Positions 33,831 through 42,300 of a stretch of DNA of 64,000 bases are shown one piece after another (the stretch's first letter is position 1; every line of letters begins with the position of its first letter). A program made the translations under genes and the position numbers. The stretch is taken from the NCBI GenBank assembly GCA_036268615.1, contig DATATV010000064.1, positions 3,583 to 67,582 on the forward strand, read 5' to 3'. Below the pieces are notes generated by a model. The model did no database searches, was not told the origin of the DNA, and saw nothing but the letters and a program-made list of their open reading frames with translations. Source of the DNA: DATATV01 sp036268615. Lineage in GTDB: Bacteria; Actinomycetota; Actinomycetes; Mycobacteriales; Pseudonocardiaceae.

Positions 33831-34604
33831 TCAAGGTTTACTGGTGCGTCGGGCCCGCAGGACCGCGTCCTTGATCGTCATCGGCGCACCGTCCGGGCCG
33901 GGGACCGTGCGGGACCTGGCCTCGTCGACCACGATCGCCCACTCGTCCGGGTCGAGCAGGGCGACGATGTCGGCGCCGGTGAAGTACCGGTCCTGGAGCG
34001 GCGGCCGCTGCACGCCGGCCTGTTCGTCGGCGGGATGGTGGCCGACGACGAGCAGATGCCCGCCGGGACGCACCGCCGCGGCCAACCGGCCGAACACCCG
34101 GGCCCGCTCGTCCGGCGTCAGGTGCATGAAGTGCGCGGACACCAGGTCGAAGGACGCGGCCGCGGGCTCCCACTCGTCGAGGTCGGCGGCGAGCCAGGTG
34201 ACCCGCTGGGCGATCTCGGCGCCGGCTGCCTCGGCGTGCGCGGTCGCCCTGGCCAGGGCGACGGTCGAGATGTCCAGGCCGGTGACCTGCCAGCCGCGCC
34301 CGGCCAGCCAGAGCGCGTCGCCGCCCTCACCGCAACCGACGTCCAGCGCGGTGCCCGGGGCCAGGTCGGCCGCCTCGGTCACCAGTTGCGCATTGGCCCG
34401 CCCGCTCCACAGAGCGTCCGCCGACCCGTAGAGGTTGTCCCAGAAGGCCGCGTCCATCACGACGTTGGCCCAGTCCACGTCGTCGTGGCCGGCGTGGCCG
34501 TAGCCGTGACTCGGCTGGCTCCCGTGGTTCTCGTGGCCCGGGTGGTTCTCGTGGCTTGACTGGCTTTCGTGGCCTGACTGGCTTTCATGGCCGGGGTGGG
34601 TCAC
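33831..34604 (-). CDS. Class I SAM methyltransferase with His-rich N-terminus
   Basis: 257 residues. The first ~42 are a His/Glu/Ser/Gly repeat (GHESQSGHESQSSHENHPGH and so on, about eight His) that looks like a metal-binding extension. The rest is a methyltransferase with LDVGCGEGGDALWLAGRGW (SAM motif I), GLDISTVALARA and SAHFMHLTPDERARVF, close to TehB-like or thiopurine-type enzymes. The GTG start overlaps the flavoprotein stop as GTGA, so the two are translationally coupled. A role in handling metals, metalloids or thiols is inference from the His tail and the redox partner. Confidence 0.85.
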   Translation of the reverse strand: MTHPGHESQSGHESQSSHENHPGHENHGSQPSHGYGHAGHDDVDWANVVMDAAFWDNLYGSADALWSGRANAQLVTEAADLAPGTALDVGCGEGGDALWLAGRGWQVTGLDISTVALARATAHAEAAGAEIAQRVTWLAADLDEWEPAAASFDLVSAHFMHLTPDERARVFGRLAAAVRPGGHLLVVGHHPADEQAGVQRPPLQDRYFTGADIVALLDPDEWAIVVDEARSRTVPGPDGAPMTIKDAVLRARRTSKP

Positions 34605-35647
34605 TTGGCCACCGCCGGGACGAAGCCGTGCCGCCGGGCGCCGGTCAGCTGCTCGGCCACCCGGGACTCGGCCGCCGGGGAGAACGGCTGCCGGCGGGCG
34701 TCGACCGCGTGGCGCACCTCCTCGGTGATCAGGTCGGCGTTGATCGCGGCGCCGGCCAGGTTGCCCGACGCGGCCGCCGCGATCACCTGCGCGGTGAGTT
34801 CGGTGGCATTGCCGGCAACCCACACTCCGGGCACATCGGTCTGCCCGGTCGGGTCGGCGGGCACGTACTCGCCCATCCCCCTCGAATGCTCGACGGCAGT
34901 CAAACCCAGTGGTACCAACAGTTCCGGCCGCGCGACCGCCCTCGGTCCGACCACGACGGCCTGGCGTGGCAGCACCTCGCCGGAGGCCAGTCGCACGCCG
35001 GTGAGCCGGCCGTCGACGCGGACCAGCTCGGTCACCGCGCCACGCACCACGCGCACGTTCCGGGCGGCGAGTTGTTCCAGCTCGTCCTCGGTCGGCTCGG
35101 GCATGGTGTGCAGGAAGAGCGTCACGTCCGCCGTCCACTGGCCGAACAGCAACGCCTGGTGCATCGCCGCCGGCCCGCTGGCCAGCACGCCGATCGCCTG
35201 GTCGCGCACCTCCCAACCGTGACAGTACGGGCAGTGCAGCACATCCCGGCCCCACAGTTCGCGCACCCCGGGCACGTCCGGCAACTCGTCGACGACACCG
35301 ACGGCGAGCAGCAGCCTGCGGGCCCACACGGTCGTCCGGTCGGCCAGCTCCACGGTGAAGCCGCCGCCCTCGGCCGGCGCCGCCGACACGGCTCTGCCGG
35401 TCAGCACCTCGGCGCCGTACCGACGCACCTCCGCACGTCCGGCGTCGAGCAGTTCGGCCGGTGGGGTGCCGTCCCGGGTGAAGAAGCTCCGCACGTGCCC
35501 GGCCGGCGCGTTGCGCGGCTCACCCGCGTCGATCACGAGCACCGACCGGCGGGCGCGGGCCAGGCTCAACGCCCCGCTCAGCCCGGCGGCGCCGCCCCCG
35601 ATCACCACCACGTCGTACCGGCCGGGTCGATCCGTCCTGTTGGTCAT
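34601..35647 (-). CDS. Thioredoxin reductase-like FAD/NAD(P) oxidoreductase
   Basis: 348-residue flavoprotein. FAD motif YDVVVIGGGAAGLSGALSLA near the start; the redox pair CPYC in HCPYCHGWEVRD (~residue 140); NAD(P)-binding GVLASGPAAMHQAL; and the C-terminal VWVAGNATELTAQVIAAAAS. It resembles thioredoxin reductase/alkyl hydroperoxide reductase F-like small flavoproteins. Start ATG 35647 after AGGAGG. It heads a two-gene operon with the His-rich methyltransferase and is divergent from an XRE-cupin regulator, which is its likely controller. Confidence 0.9.
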   Translation of the reverse strand: MTNRTDRPGRYDVVVIGGGAAGLSGALSLARARRSVLVIDAGEPRNAPAGHVRSFFTRDGTPPAELLDAGRAEVRRYGAEVLTGRAVSAAPAEGGGFTVELADRTTVWARRLLLAVGVVDELPDVPGVRELWGRDVLHCPYCHGWEVRDQAIGVLASGPAAMHQALLFGQWTADVTLFLHTMPEPTEDELEQLAARNVRVVRGAVTELVRVDGRLTGVRLASGEVLPRQAVVVGPRAVARPELLVPLGLTAVEHSRGMGEYVPADPTGQTDVPGVWVAGNATELTAQVIAAAASGNLAGAAINADLITEEVRHAVDARRQPFSPAAESRVAEQLTGARRHGFVPAVAK

Positions 35648-35687
35648 GCTGACCACCTCCTGACCGCACCATGCCGCGCTCCATGCC

Positions 35688-35721
35688 AATTTGACAAACT
35701 TTGTTGCCGAAGTGGCAAACT
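35688..35721 (+). promoter_or_regulatory. Promoter/operator between flavoprotein and XRE-cupin genes
   Basis: A TTGACA-like hexamer (~35692) and CAAACT (35716-35721, seven bases before the ATG) could be -35 and -10 of a leaderless XRE-cupin transcript. Two inverted repeats sit between or over them: ACAAA-C-TTTGT and TTGCC-GAAGT-GGCAA. Confidence 0.45.
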
Positions 35722-35728
35722 GGTGCGC

Positions 35729-36322
35729 ATGGCGGACGATCTGGCGGAGGTCCTGACGGCGGTGGGCCCCCGGCTGCGCGCACTGCGCCAGCAACGGGAA
35801 GTCACCCTCGCCGACCTGGCCGAGGCCACCGGCATCTCGGTCAGCACGCTGTCCAGGCTGGAGTCCGGCCAGCGCCGGGCCACCCTGGAACTGCTGCTGC
35901 CGCTGGCCCGCGCACACCAGGTCCCGCTGGACGACCTGGTCGGCGCGCCGCCCACCGGCGATCCCCGGGTGCACCTCCAGCCGGTCACCCGGTTCGGCAT
36001 GACCATGCTGCCGCTCACCCGCAATCCCGGTCCGCTACAGGCGTTCAAGCTGCTGCTGCGGCCCGGGGCCCGGGGCGCGGAGCCCGACCTGCGCACGCAC
36101 GAGGGCTACGAATGGCTCTACGTGCTCAGCGGTCGGCTCCGGCTCGTGCTCGGCGAGCACGACATCGTGCTGGCCACCGGTGAGGCGGCCGAGTTCGACA
36201 CGCACGTCCCGCACTGGTTCGGCAACGCCGACGAGCGGGCCGTCGAGTTCCTCAGCCTGTTCGGCAAGCAGGGTGAACGGGTGCACCTCAAGGCGCGCGG
36301 CGGGACTACTCCACATTCCTAG
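35729..36322 (+). CDS. XRE family regulator with C-terminal cupin domain
   Basis: 197 residues. The helix-turn-helix occupies about residues 13-68 (LRALRQQREVTLADLAEATG, ISVSTLSRLESGQRRATLEL). The cupin sensor domain follows (RTHEGYEWLYVLSGRLRLVL; HVPHWFGNADERAVEFLSLF). This two-domain family regulates small metabolic or redox operons in response to small molecules. ATG at 35729; a probable -10 is seven bases away. The 3' end overlaps the convergent SRPBCC gene by 17 bases. Confidence 0.9.
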   Translation: MADDLAEVLTAVGPRLRALRQQREVTLADLAEATGISVSTLSRLESGQRRATLELLLPLARAHQVPLDDLVGAPPTGDPRVHLQPVTRFGMTMLPLTRNPGPLQAFKLLLRPGARGAEPDLRTHEGYEWLYVLSGRLRLVLGEHDIVLATGEAAEFDTHVPHWFGNADERAVEFLSLFGKQGERVHLKARGGTTPHS

Positions 36323-36767
36323 CCAGGATGCCGAGCGTGGCACGCAGGGCGGTCTCCGGGATGACCGGGAAGACCCCGCGGTCGCGGTACTTCTGCTCGA
36401 TCTGGCTCCAGTCGTAGTACGAGGTGACCAGCGTGCCGGTCGCGCTGGGTTCGAGCCGGTAGCCGTAGAGGTGCTTGATCGGCGGCTGGAGCGTGCCGGC
36501 GATCGTCCACTCGATCAGCGCGTCCGCCGCAAACCGGGTGATGATCACCCGCACGTCGTACTTGCCCATCGGCAGGTCGCCCAGCGCCTCCCGGTCCATG
36601 TGCACGACGAACTCGTCGCCCACCTGGCGGACGGGTTCGCCCTCGGCGGACTGGAGCATGCCGGAGCTGTCGATCGTCACGTGCCCACGTGGGTTGCTCA
36701 GCAGCGCGAACACCACCGCCGGCGCCGCCGCGATCTCCCGCCGGACCTCGAACCGCTCAGTCGTCAT
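36306..36767 (-). CDS. SRPBCC family protein
   Basis: 153 residues of the START-like polyketide cyclase/dehydrase fold: FEVRREIAAAPAVVFALLSN (helix-grip start), GDEFVVHMDREALGDLP, VIITRFAADALIEWTIAG, GTLVTSYYDWS. Such proteins bind hydrophobic ligands; no catalytic role is evident. I take ATG 36767 after GAGGGTG, because the upstream frame is antisense to the OhrR gene. It is convergent with XRE-cupin. Confidence 0.85.
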   Translation of the reverse strand: MTTERFEVRREIAAAPAVVFALLSNPRGHVTIDSSGMLQSAEGEPVRQVGDEFVVHMDREALGDLPMGKYDVRVIITRFAADALIEWTIAGTLQPPIKHLYGYRLEPSATGTLVTSYYDWSQIEQKYRDRGVFPVIPETALRATLGILARNVE

Positions 36768-36872
36768 GACCGTCACCCTCGCACGACCCGCCGGTAACAA
36801 GCGAGTCGCACGGCCGGTAGATCGATCAAGTGTACACAGCCCGGTTGCGCACAACTGAGCTATCCTGGGCCA

Positions 36873-37343
36873 ATGTCCGACAGTTCGACCGAACCCGGCC
36901 TCGCCCTGGACGAGCAGCTCTGCTTCGCGCTGTACTCGGCATCCCGGGCGATCACCGCCCGGTACCGTCCGCTGCTCGACGAAATGGGCCTCACCTACCC
37001 CCAGTATTTGGTGATGCTCGCCCTGTGGGAGTCCGGCCCGGCCACCGTCGGCCAGCTCGGCAAGCGCCTCACGCTGGATTCCGGCACACTGTCCCCGCTG
37101 CTGAAGCGACTGGAGGCGAGTGGGCTGATCAGCAGGCGCCGACGGGTCGACGACGAGCGGTCGGTCGAGATCGTGCTCACCGGCGACGGCCACCGGCTGC
37201 GCGAGCGGGCCACCTGCCTGCCGGCCGCGATCGGCGTGGCCACCGGCCTGGACGCCGACGGCGCCGCCCGCTGGGTCACCGCGCTGCACGACCTCACCGA
37301 CGCCGTCCGCGCGGATCTGGAACGAGAGTCGAACCAGGTTTGA
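36873..37343 (+). CDS. ohrR: Organic-hydroperoxide-sensing MarR regulator (OhrR)
   Basis: 156-residue MarR-family repressor. The redox-sensing Cys is at position 17 (LDEQLCFALYSASRAIT), then YRPLLDEMGLTYPQYLVMLA, recognition helix TLDSGTLSPLLKRLEASGL and wing RRRVDDERSVEIVL. These match OhrR, which loses DNA binding when its Cys is oxidised by organic peroxides. The ATG sits six bases after TATCCT (leaderless). The next gene is OsmC-like, preceded by a clear palindromic OhrR-type site, and a related half-site overlaps this gene's own promoter (CGCACAACTGAG at 36849). Confidence 0.92.
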   Translation: MSDSSTEPGLALDEQLCFALYSASRAITARYRPLLDEMGLTYPQYLVMLALWESGPATVGQLGKRLTLDSGTLSPLLKRLEASGLISRRRRVDDERSVEIVLTGDGHRLRERATCLPAAIGVATGLDADGAARWVTALHDLTDAVRADLERESNQV

Positions 37344-37345
37344 TT

Positions 37346-37366
37346 GTGCACAACTTAGTTGTGTAC
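37346..37366 (+). promoter_or_regulatory. OhrR operator upstream of the OsmC gene
   Basis: GTGCACAACT-T-AGTTGTGTAC is a 21-bp inverted repeat with one mismatched pair, of the TACAATT/ACAACT type bound by OhrR. It starts just after the ohrR stop and 54 bases before the OsmC gene start. Confidence 0.8.
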
Positions 37367-37419
37367 TGTATGAATTGTTAGGCGCACAGCCGCGCCGCTC
37401 CCGATCAGCAGGAGGACAG

Positions 37420-37860
37420 ATGCCCACCCGTACCGCTCGGACCGCCTGGAACGGCACCCTGGAGCAGGGTTCCGGCCAGGTTGAGTTGACCAGTTCCGGT
37501 CTGGCCACCTACGAGGTCTCGTTCCCCAAGCGGGCCGCTGACGAGGCCGGCGGCTTCACCAGCCCGGAGGAGCTCATCGCGGCCGCTCACTCGGCCTGCT
37601 ACGCCATGCAGCTGTCCGCGCTGATCGGCCAGGCAGGGGCCACCCCGCAGGCGCTCGACGTGAAGGCCGACGTGTCCCTCGGCCCGGACCCGGCCGGCGG
37701 CTTCCGGCTGACCGGGATCAAGCTGACCGTGCGCGGCGAGGTCGATGGCCTGGACGCGGACGGCTTCGCCAAGGCCGCCCAGGCCGCCAAGGAGAGCTGC
37801 CCGGTGAGCAAGGCCCTGACCGGCGTGAACATCACGCTGGACGCCGCGCTGGAGAGCTGA
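37420..37860 (+). CDS. OsmC/Ohr family peroxiredoxin
   Basis: 146 residues. Thiol peroxidase that reduces organic hydroperoxides. Two active-site cysteines are visible: Cys60 in ELIAAAHSACYAMQL and Cys127 in KESCPVSKALTG. The sequence TSPEELIAAAHSACYAMQL fits the OsmC branch rather than classic Ohr. ATG at 37420 after GGAGG. It is downstream of ohrR with a palindromic operator in between, giving the standard peroxide-inducible pair. Confidence 0.92.
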   Translation: MPTRTARTAWNGTLEQGSGQVELTSSGLATYEVSFPKRAADEAGGFTSPEELIAAAHSACYAMQLSALIGQAGATPQALDVKADVSLGPDPAGGFRLTGIKLTVRGEVDGLDADGFAKAAQAAKESCPVSKALTGVNITLDAALES

Positions 37861-37935
37861 CCCGCTCGCTGGTGACCGCCGCTGAGTTAGCCGCGGCGGT
37901 CACCAGCGGTGCGGCGCCGGTCCGGTCGGCGCCAC

Positions 37936-38472
37936 TCAGGTCCGGTCGGCAACGAGGTCCAGCCGCAGTTCGAGATAGCGGCCGGCCATGCCCTTCATCG
38001 CGGTGAGCCCGAACTCGTACCGGTCGATCCGGCTGGTGGCCCGCAGCCGAAGCCGGGAGCCGTCCGGCTGGGCCGCGTCCACCCGCACGTCCAGCGGGCA
38101 GGACCGCCCGCACACCGTCAGCAGTCCGCGCAGGACCCAGCGCCCGTCGACCTCCACCAGCGCCGTCGAGGCGAAGCTGAGGTCCGGGTACTGCTCCACG
38201 TCCAGGTAGCGCGCCGAGCGCACCGCGGTGTCCCGGGTGGCATTGCCGGTGTCGACCGTCATCGCCACGATCGAGGCCCGCGCCGAGGACTGCTCGATCT
38301 GTTCGGCGACGCGGATACCGGCCTCGCGGAGCTGGAAGGTCCCGCGGACCGGAGCGAGGCCGAACAGGTGTCGAGTGGTGAACGAGATGGTGGACCGCGA
38401 CCGGTCGACGGCGTAGTCGCCGGCGGCCGGAATCGTGACGACATTCAGGTCAGTGCTCAGATCGGTGTTCAT
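37936..38472 (-). CDS. YceI family protein
   Basis: 178 residues with the YceI lipocalin-like beta-barrel: GDYAVDRSRSTISFTTRHLF at the start, GTFQLREAGIRVAE, RYLDVEQYPDLSFASTALVE, and a C-terminal FGLTAMKGMAGRYLELRLDL. The family binds isoprenoid-type lipids. The start is uncertain: ATG 38472 has GGACAG upstream, but ATGs at 38484 and 38574 are in frame. The last would add a hydrophobic N-terminus that could act as a signal peptide. It is convergent with the OsmC gene. Confidence 0.85.
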   Translation of the reverse strand: MNTDLSTDLNVVTIPAAGDYAVDRSRSTISFTTRHLFGLAPVRGTFQLREAGIRVAEQIEQSSARASIVAMTVDTGNATRDTAVRSARYLDVEQYPDLSFASTALVEVDGRWVLRGLLTVCGRSCPLDVRVDAAQPDGSRLRLRATSRIDRYEFGLTAMKGMAGRYLELRLDLVADRT

Positions 38473-38704
38473 TTGGCTGTCCATTTCGGTGCGTGAGTAG
38501 GTCAGGCTGCGCGCCGCGGCGGCCAGCAGCACCACAGCGGCCGGCTGGATGGACGACGACAGCGCGATGTTCATGGCGATCAGCGTGCTGGCCGACGCCC
38601 CTTCCGCGCATCAGCACGACGGTCATGGCGGGGCCGACCTGAGTGGACCGTGATGTCGACTTAAGTCGCTGTTGGCCTCCGCCGAGCCGCCCTACCCTGT
38701 CGAC

Positions 38705-39841
38705 GTGCGCAGCCTGCTGTTCTGCCGAACGCAAGGGTTCATGTTGACCCTTGTCGCGGCCGCGTGCGTCGCCGCGACCGTGGTGGGCGAACGCTCGTCC
38801 GGCGTCGGTGGCCCGATGTTCGTGCTGGACCTCGCGCTCGGTGTGCTGGGCTGTTGCCTGGTGCCGCTGATGCCCCGCTGGCCGGTCGCCGTCGCGCTGG
38901 TGCTCGCCGCGTTCGCCGCGGTGGCCCCGACCGCCACCCCACCAGCCACCATCGGTGTCCTGCAGGTCGCCGGCCGGCGCCCGCTGCCGGTGGCCATCGG
39001 GGTCGCGCTGGTCGGGACCGCGGCGCACGCGGTGCGCGACGTGTGGCGGCCGCAGGCCGGGCTGTCCTACAGCTGGTGGCTGCTGCTCGTGGTCGTCGCC
39101 CACGCCGCGCTGGTCGGCTTCGGCGCGCTGACCCAGGCACGTGCCGCGCTGATCGCCTCGCTCTACGAACGCGCCCGCCGTGCCGAGGCCGAACAGGGAC
39201 GCCGGATCGCCGAGGCCAGGGCCGCCGAGCGAACCCTGATCGCGCGCGAGATGCACGACGTGCTCGCCCACCGGCTCTCCCTGCTGGCCACCTACGCCGG
39301 GGCGCTGGAGTACCGCCCCGATATGGCGCCCGAGCAGTTCTCCCGAGGTGCCGGGGTGATCCGGGCGACCGTGCACGACGCCCTCAACGAACTCCGCGAC
39401 GTGATCGCGCTGCTGCGTGAGGAGACTCCGACCGACGGCGTCGAACGCCCGGTGCCCGCACTCGCCGACCTGCCCGCGCTGGTCGAGGAGTCCCGGGCGG
39501 TGGGCACGCCGATCGAGCTGCGGGACGCGCTGACCAACCCGACCGCGCTGCCCGGACCCGCCGGCCGCACCGCCTATCGGGTCGTGCAGGAGGCGCTCAC
39601 CAACGCCCGAAAGCACGCCCCCGGACAGCCGGTCAGCATCGCGCTGGACGGCACCCCCGGGAAGCGCCTGGTGATCGACGTGTGCAACCCGCTCAACGGC
39701 GCCGGGGGGTCGTCGATCCCGGGCGCCGGCACCGGACTGGTGGGGTTGACCGAGCGGGTGCGGCTGGCCGGCGGCCAACTCGACCATCAGGCGGTTTCCG
39801 GTGAGTTCCGACTGCACGCGTGGCTACCCTGGCCGGCATGA
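38705..39841 (+). CDS. Two-component sensor histidine kinase (NarL/DesK type)
   Basis: 378-residue membrane sensor. Five or six hydrophobic helices fill about residues 12-150, the HisKA_3 phospho-acceptor is in REMHDVLAHRLSLLATYAGA, and the HATPase has RVVQEALTNARKHAPG (N box) and GAGTGLVGLTERVRLAGG (G boxes). GTG at 38705 follows TACCCT by exactly six bases, suggesting a leaderless mRNA. Its stop overlaps the response-regulator start (ATGA), so the two form a coupled pair. The signal is unknown. Confidence 0.92.
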   Translation: MRSLLFCRTQGFMLTLVAAACVAATVVGERSSGVGGPMFVLDLALGVLGCCLVPLMPRWPVAVALVLAAFAAVAPTATPPATIGVLQVAGRRPLPVAIGVALVGTAAHAVRDVWRPQAGLSYSWWLLLVVVAHAALVGFGALTQARAALIASLYERARRAEAEQGRRIAEARAAERTLIAREMHDVLAHRLSLLATYAGALEYRPDMAPEQFSRGAGVIRATVHDALNELRDVIALLREETPTDGVERPVPALADLPALVEESRAVGTPIELRDALTNPTALPGPAGRTAYRVVQEALTNARKHAPGQPVSIALDGTPGKRLVIDVCNPLNGAGGSSIPGAGTGLVGLTERVRLAGGQLDHQAVSGEFRLHAWLPWPA

Positions 39842-40491
39842 TCGACCAGGTGCGGGTGCTCATCGTCGACGACGACGCGCTGGTGCGCGCCGGGCTGACC
39901 CTGATGCTGGACGGCGCGGACGGCATCTCGGTGGTCGGCGAGGCCAGCGACGGCGATCAGGTTCCGGCCATGCTGGACGCCCATCCAGTTGACGTTGTGC
40001 TGATGGACATCCGAATGGCTCGGGTGAACGGAATCACCGCCACCCAACGGGTTCGGTGCCGGCCGCAGCCGCCTGAGGTCATCGTGCTGACCACCTTCGA
40101 CACCGACCAGAATGTGCTGCATGCCCTGCGTGCCGGGGCAAGCGGGTTCCTGCTCAAGGATTCGCCGCCTACCGAGATCGCGCTGGCCATCCGGCGGGTG
40201 GCGGGTGGGGACCCGATTCTGTCACCCGGGATCACCCGGCGGCTGATGGAGCGGGCCGCTACCGAGGCCGGCGCGCACGAGTCGGCTACCGACGCGCTGA
40301 GCTCGTTGAGTCCTCGGGAGCTGGCGGTTGCTGTTGCTGTCGGACAGGGGAAGAGCAATGCCGACATCGCCGCCGAGTTGTATTTGAGCGTGGCCACGGT
40401 CAAGGCTCATATCACTCGGATTCTGATGAAGTCGGGGTTGGGGAATCGGACGCAGATCGCGTTGTTGGTGCATGATGCCGGGTTGTGTTGA
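39838..40491 (+). CDS. LuxR/NarL-type response regulator
   Basis: 217 residues. The receiver domain has acidic DDD (~10-12), the phospho-acceptor Asp in VDVVLMDIRM (~56), Thr in VIVLTTFDTD and Lys in FLLKDSPP. The C-terminal LuxR helix-turn-helix has LSPRELAVAVAVGQGKSNAD, LYLSVATVKAHITRIL. Partner of the kinase immediately upstream, coupled by a 4-base overlap. As in the upstream methyltransferase gene, codon use drifts to T-ending codons in its 3' half. Confidence 0.93.
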   Translation: MIDQVRVLIVDDDALVRAGLTLMLDGADGISVVGEASDGDQVPAMLDAHPVDVVLMDIRMARVNGITATQRVRCRPQPPEVIVLTTFDTDQNVLHALRAGASGFLLKDSPPTEIALAIRRVAGGDPILSPGITRRLMERAATEAGAHESATDALSSLSPRELAVAVAVGQGKSNADIAAELYLSVATVKAHITRILMKSGLGNRTQIALLVHDAGLC

Positions 40492-40538
40492 TATTCGGGT
40501 GTGTGTGAATCCTGAAGGTTGTCCCGCAACACACCGCG

Positions 40539-41240
40539 CTATCCCGTGTTGGCGCGCCGGGCTGTGCTGAACCGGCGCTGGTAGGCCGCCGGGCTGGTGG
40601 ACAGGTTTCTCACGAACACCCGTCGCAGGCTTTCGTAACTGGGGAACCCGGCGAGGGTCGCGGCCTGGGTCGCCGTGTGCCCCTGGTCGAGCAATGCCCT
40701 GGCCAGGTCCAGGCGGATGTCCTCCACGTACCGGGCCGGCGTTGTGGACAGTTCGTCGCGGAAGAGCCGGGTGAGCTGTCGGGTGCTCACGTTGAGGTGT
40801 TGCGCGAGCTTCCCCAGCGAGTAGTCACCCCCGGGGTTCGCCGTCACCAGGTCGGTGACCTTGCGGAGCGCCGCCGAGCGGGGCGACCGCCCGCGCAACG
40901 GTGCCGAGAACTGGGACTGGCCGCCCGCGCGCTGCATGTGGACGACCAGGGCGCGGGCGACGTCCCTCGCCACTTCGGACCCGTGGTCGTCCTCGACGAG
41001 CGCGAGAGCCAGGTCGATGCCGGCGGTCACCCCGGCCGACGTGTAGGTGCAGCCATCGCGGACGTAGATCGCATCGGGGTCCACCCGGCACGTCGGACAC
41101 CGGGCGGCGAGTTCGTGCGCCGGGGTGCTGTCGTTGGGCGCGGCACTGCACGCCGGCTGGCGCAGCACCCGGACGCACGTGCAGCGTTCGGGAAACAGCC
41201 AGCGAAAGGCCTGGCTGCCGGCGTCCGACCCGTACCGCGG
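40539..41240 (-). pseudogene. GlxA-type AraC regulator lacking most of its N-terminal domain
   Basis: The C-terminal part is intact: CRVDPDAIYVRDG then CTYTSAGVTAGIDLALALVE (end of a DJ-1/PfpI-like domain), QSQFSAPL, and an AraC helix-turn-helix pair (YSLGKLAQHLNVSTRQLTRL; TQAATLAGFPSYESLRRVF). Intact relatives carry about 170 more residues before this. Here only scraps remain (YGSDAGSQAFRWL, then an unrelated-looking stretch), abutting the stop of the isomerase-like gene in the same frame. A GTG at 41168 could start a shortened protein, so some DNA-binding function is not excluded. Confidence 0.6.
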
Positions 41241-41531
41241 CTAACGGCCGGGGTCGTTGGGGTGCGGGGACAGTGGCGTCACCGTGTCGTGCCGCCAGAC
41301 CCGCAGCGGCATCGAGGCGAGCACCTGCTCCAACTGGTCCGCGTCCCCGGCGCTGAACAGTCCCCAGGTGCGCCACTCGCCGGGGCCCAGCGGCGGGCGC
41401 CACAGCCGCAGCAGGCTGCCCTGCGCGGCCAGGTCCGCGGAGTGCGCGGCCTCCCGGGCCCGGATCTCGGCCACGGCCTCCTCGGTCGTGCCGGCTGGAA
41501 CCGTGGTCACCATGTCGACCAGGAACTCCAT
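41241..41531 (-). CDS. Muconolactone delta-isomerase-like protein
   Basis: 96 residues of the small ferredoxin-like MIase family: MEFLVDMVTTVPAGTTEEAV, ADLAAQGSLLRLWRPP, RTWGLFSAGDADQLEQVLAS, LPLRV-like end. Classic members isomerise muconolactone in catechol breakdown, but no other gene of that pathway is nearby, so the substrate is open. ATG at 41531 after GGAGGC. It is directly followed by the GlxA-type fragment. Confidence 0.82.
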   Translation of the reverse strand: MEFLVDMVTTVPAGTTEEAVAEIRAREAAHSADLAAQGSLLRLWRPPLGPGEWRTWGLFSAGDADQLEQVLASMPLRVWRHDTVTPLSPHPNDPGR

Positions 41532-41616
41532 TCGGTGCCTCCGCCTCACCTCGTGCCCGATCTCGGAACATTAACGCGTGGACGAACCGGCGGCCCGAGC
41601 TGAGTAGAGTCGGCTG

Positions 41617-42264
41617 GTGCCTGCTGAGCAGCCGGACCCGCATGCCGCGTGGAACACGTGGCGGCTGGACGTGTTCGGTAGTCCGTATCTGGTCTGGCAC
41701 GACGGGCCGGACTTCGACCGGCTGCTCGCGCTGGGTGCGGCAGATCCCGTTGGGGTGGAAAGCATGCTGGCCGCGGGTCTGGCGGCGCAGGACCCGCTGG
41801 CCGCCCAGTCGATCGCCGCGCTGGCGGACGCCCGGATCGCGCCGGCAGGTGCGGCGGCGATGTTGGCCGGGATGACTGCGACCGGAGCCTTGCTGATCGG
41901 GGTGGCCCAGGCCCGGTTCGCGCTGACCGGGGACCAGTCCGCGGCCGAGTCGATCGTCTCGGTGCTCCTGTCGGACGAGCACTGGGGTGTGCGGCTGGAC
42001 GCGGCCAGGGCGCTCGCCGACTTCGTCCCGACGCCCGCGCTGATCCGCGCTCTCGGCGAAGCGGTGTGTGACCGCGAGTACCTGGTCCGCTATCACGCCG
42101 CGAACACCCTGCTGCGCTATGCCGGGAAGGTTCCGGACATCAGCACCCGACCGAAACTCTTCGCCAAGATCACCCGGCCGGACAAGGGAAAGCCGTCCAA
42201 GACCGACCGCGCCGGCTGGCAGTCCGTCGCCGAGAAGTTGACGGCGAAGCTGCGGTCTCGATAA
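41617..42264 (+). CDS. HEAT-repeat protein
   Basis: 215 residues, mostly helical, with HEAT-like units (LLALGAADPVGVESMLAAGL; SAAESIVSVLLSDEHWGVRL then DAARALADFVPTPALIRALG; EYLVRYHAANTLLRYAGKV). The tail is basic (KPSKTDRAGWQSVAEKLTAK). Function unknown; scaffolding or immunity roles occur in such proteins. GTG at 41617 lies six bases after TAGAGT, a leaderless arrangement. Confidence 0.8.
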   Translation: MPAEQPDPHAAWNTWRLDVFGSPYLVWHDGPDFDRLLALGAADPVGVESMLAAGLAAQDPLAAQSIAALADARIAPAGAAAMLAGMTATGALLIGVAQARFALTGDQSAAESIVSVLLSDEHWGVRLDAARALADFVPTPALIRALGEAVCDREYLVRYHAANTLLRYAGKVPDISTRPKLFAKITRPDKGKPSKTDRAGWQSVAEKLTAKLRSR

Positions 42265-42300
42265 CCGGCGGCTGTCAGACCGCCGGGAGATACTCCGGTC

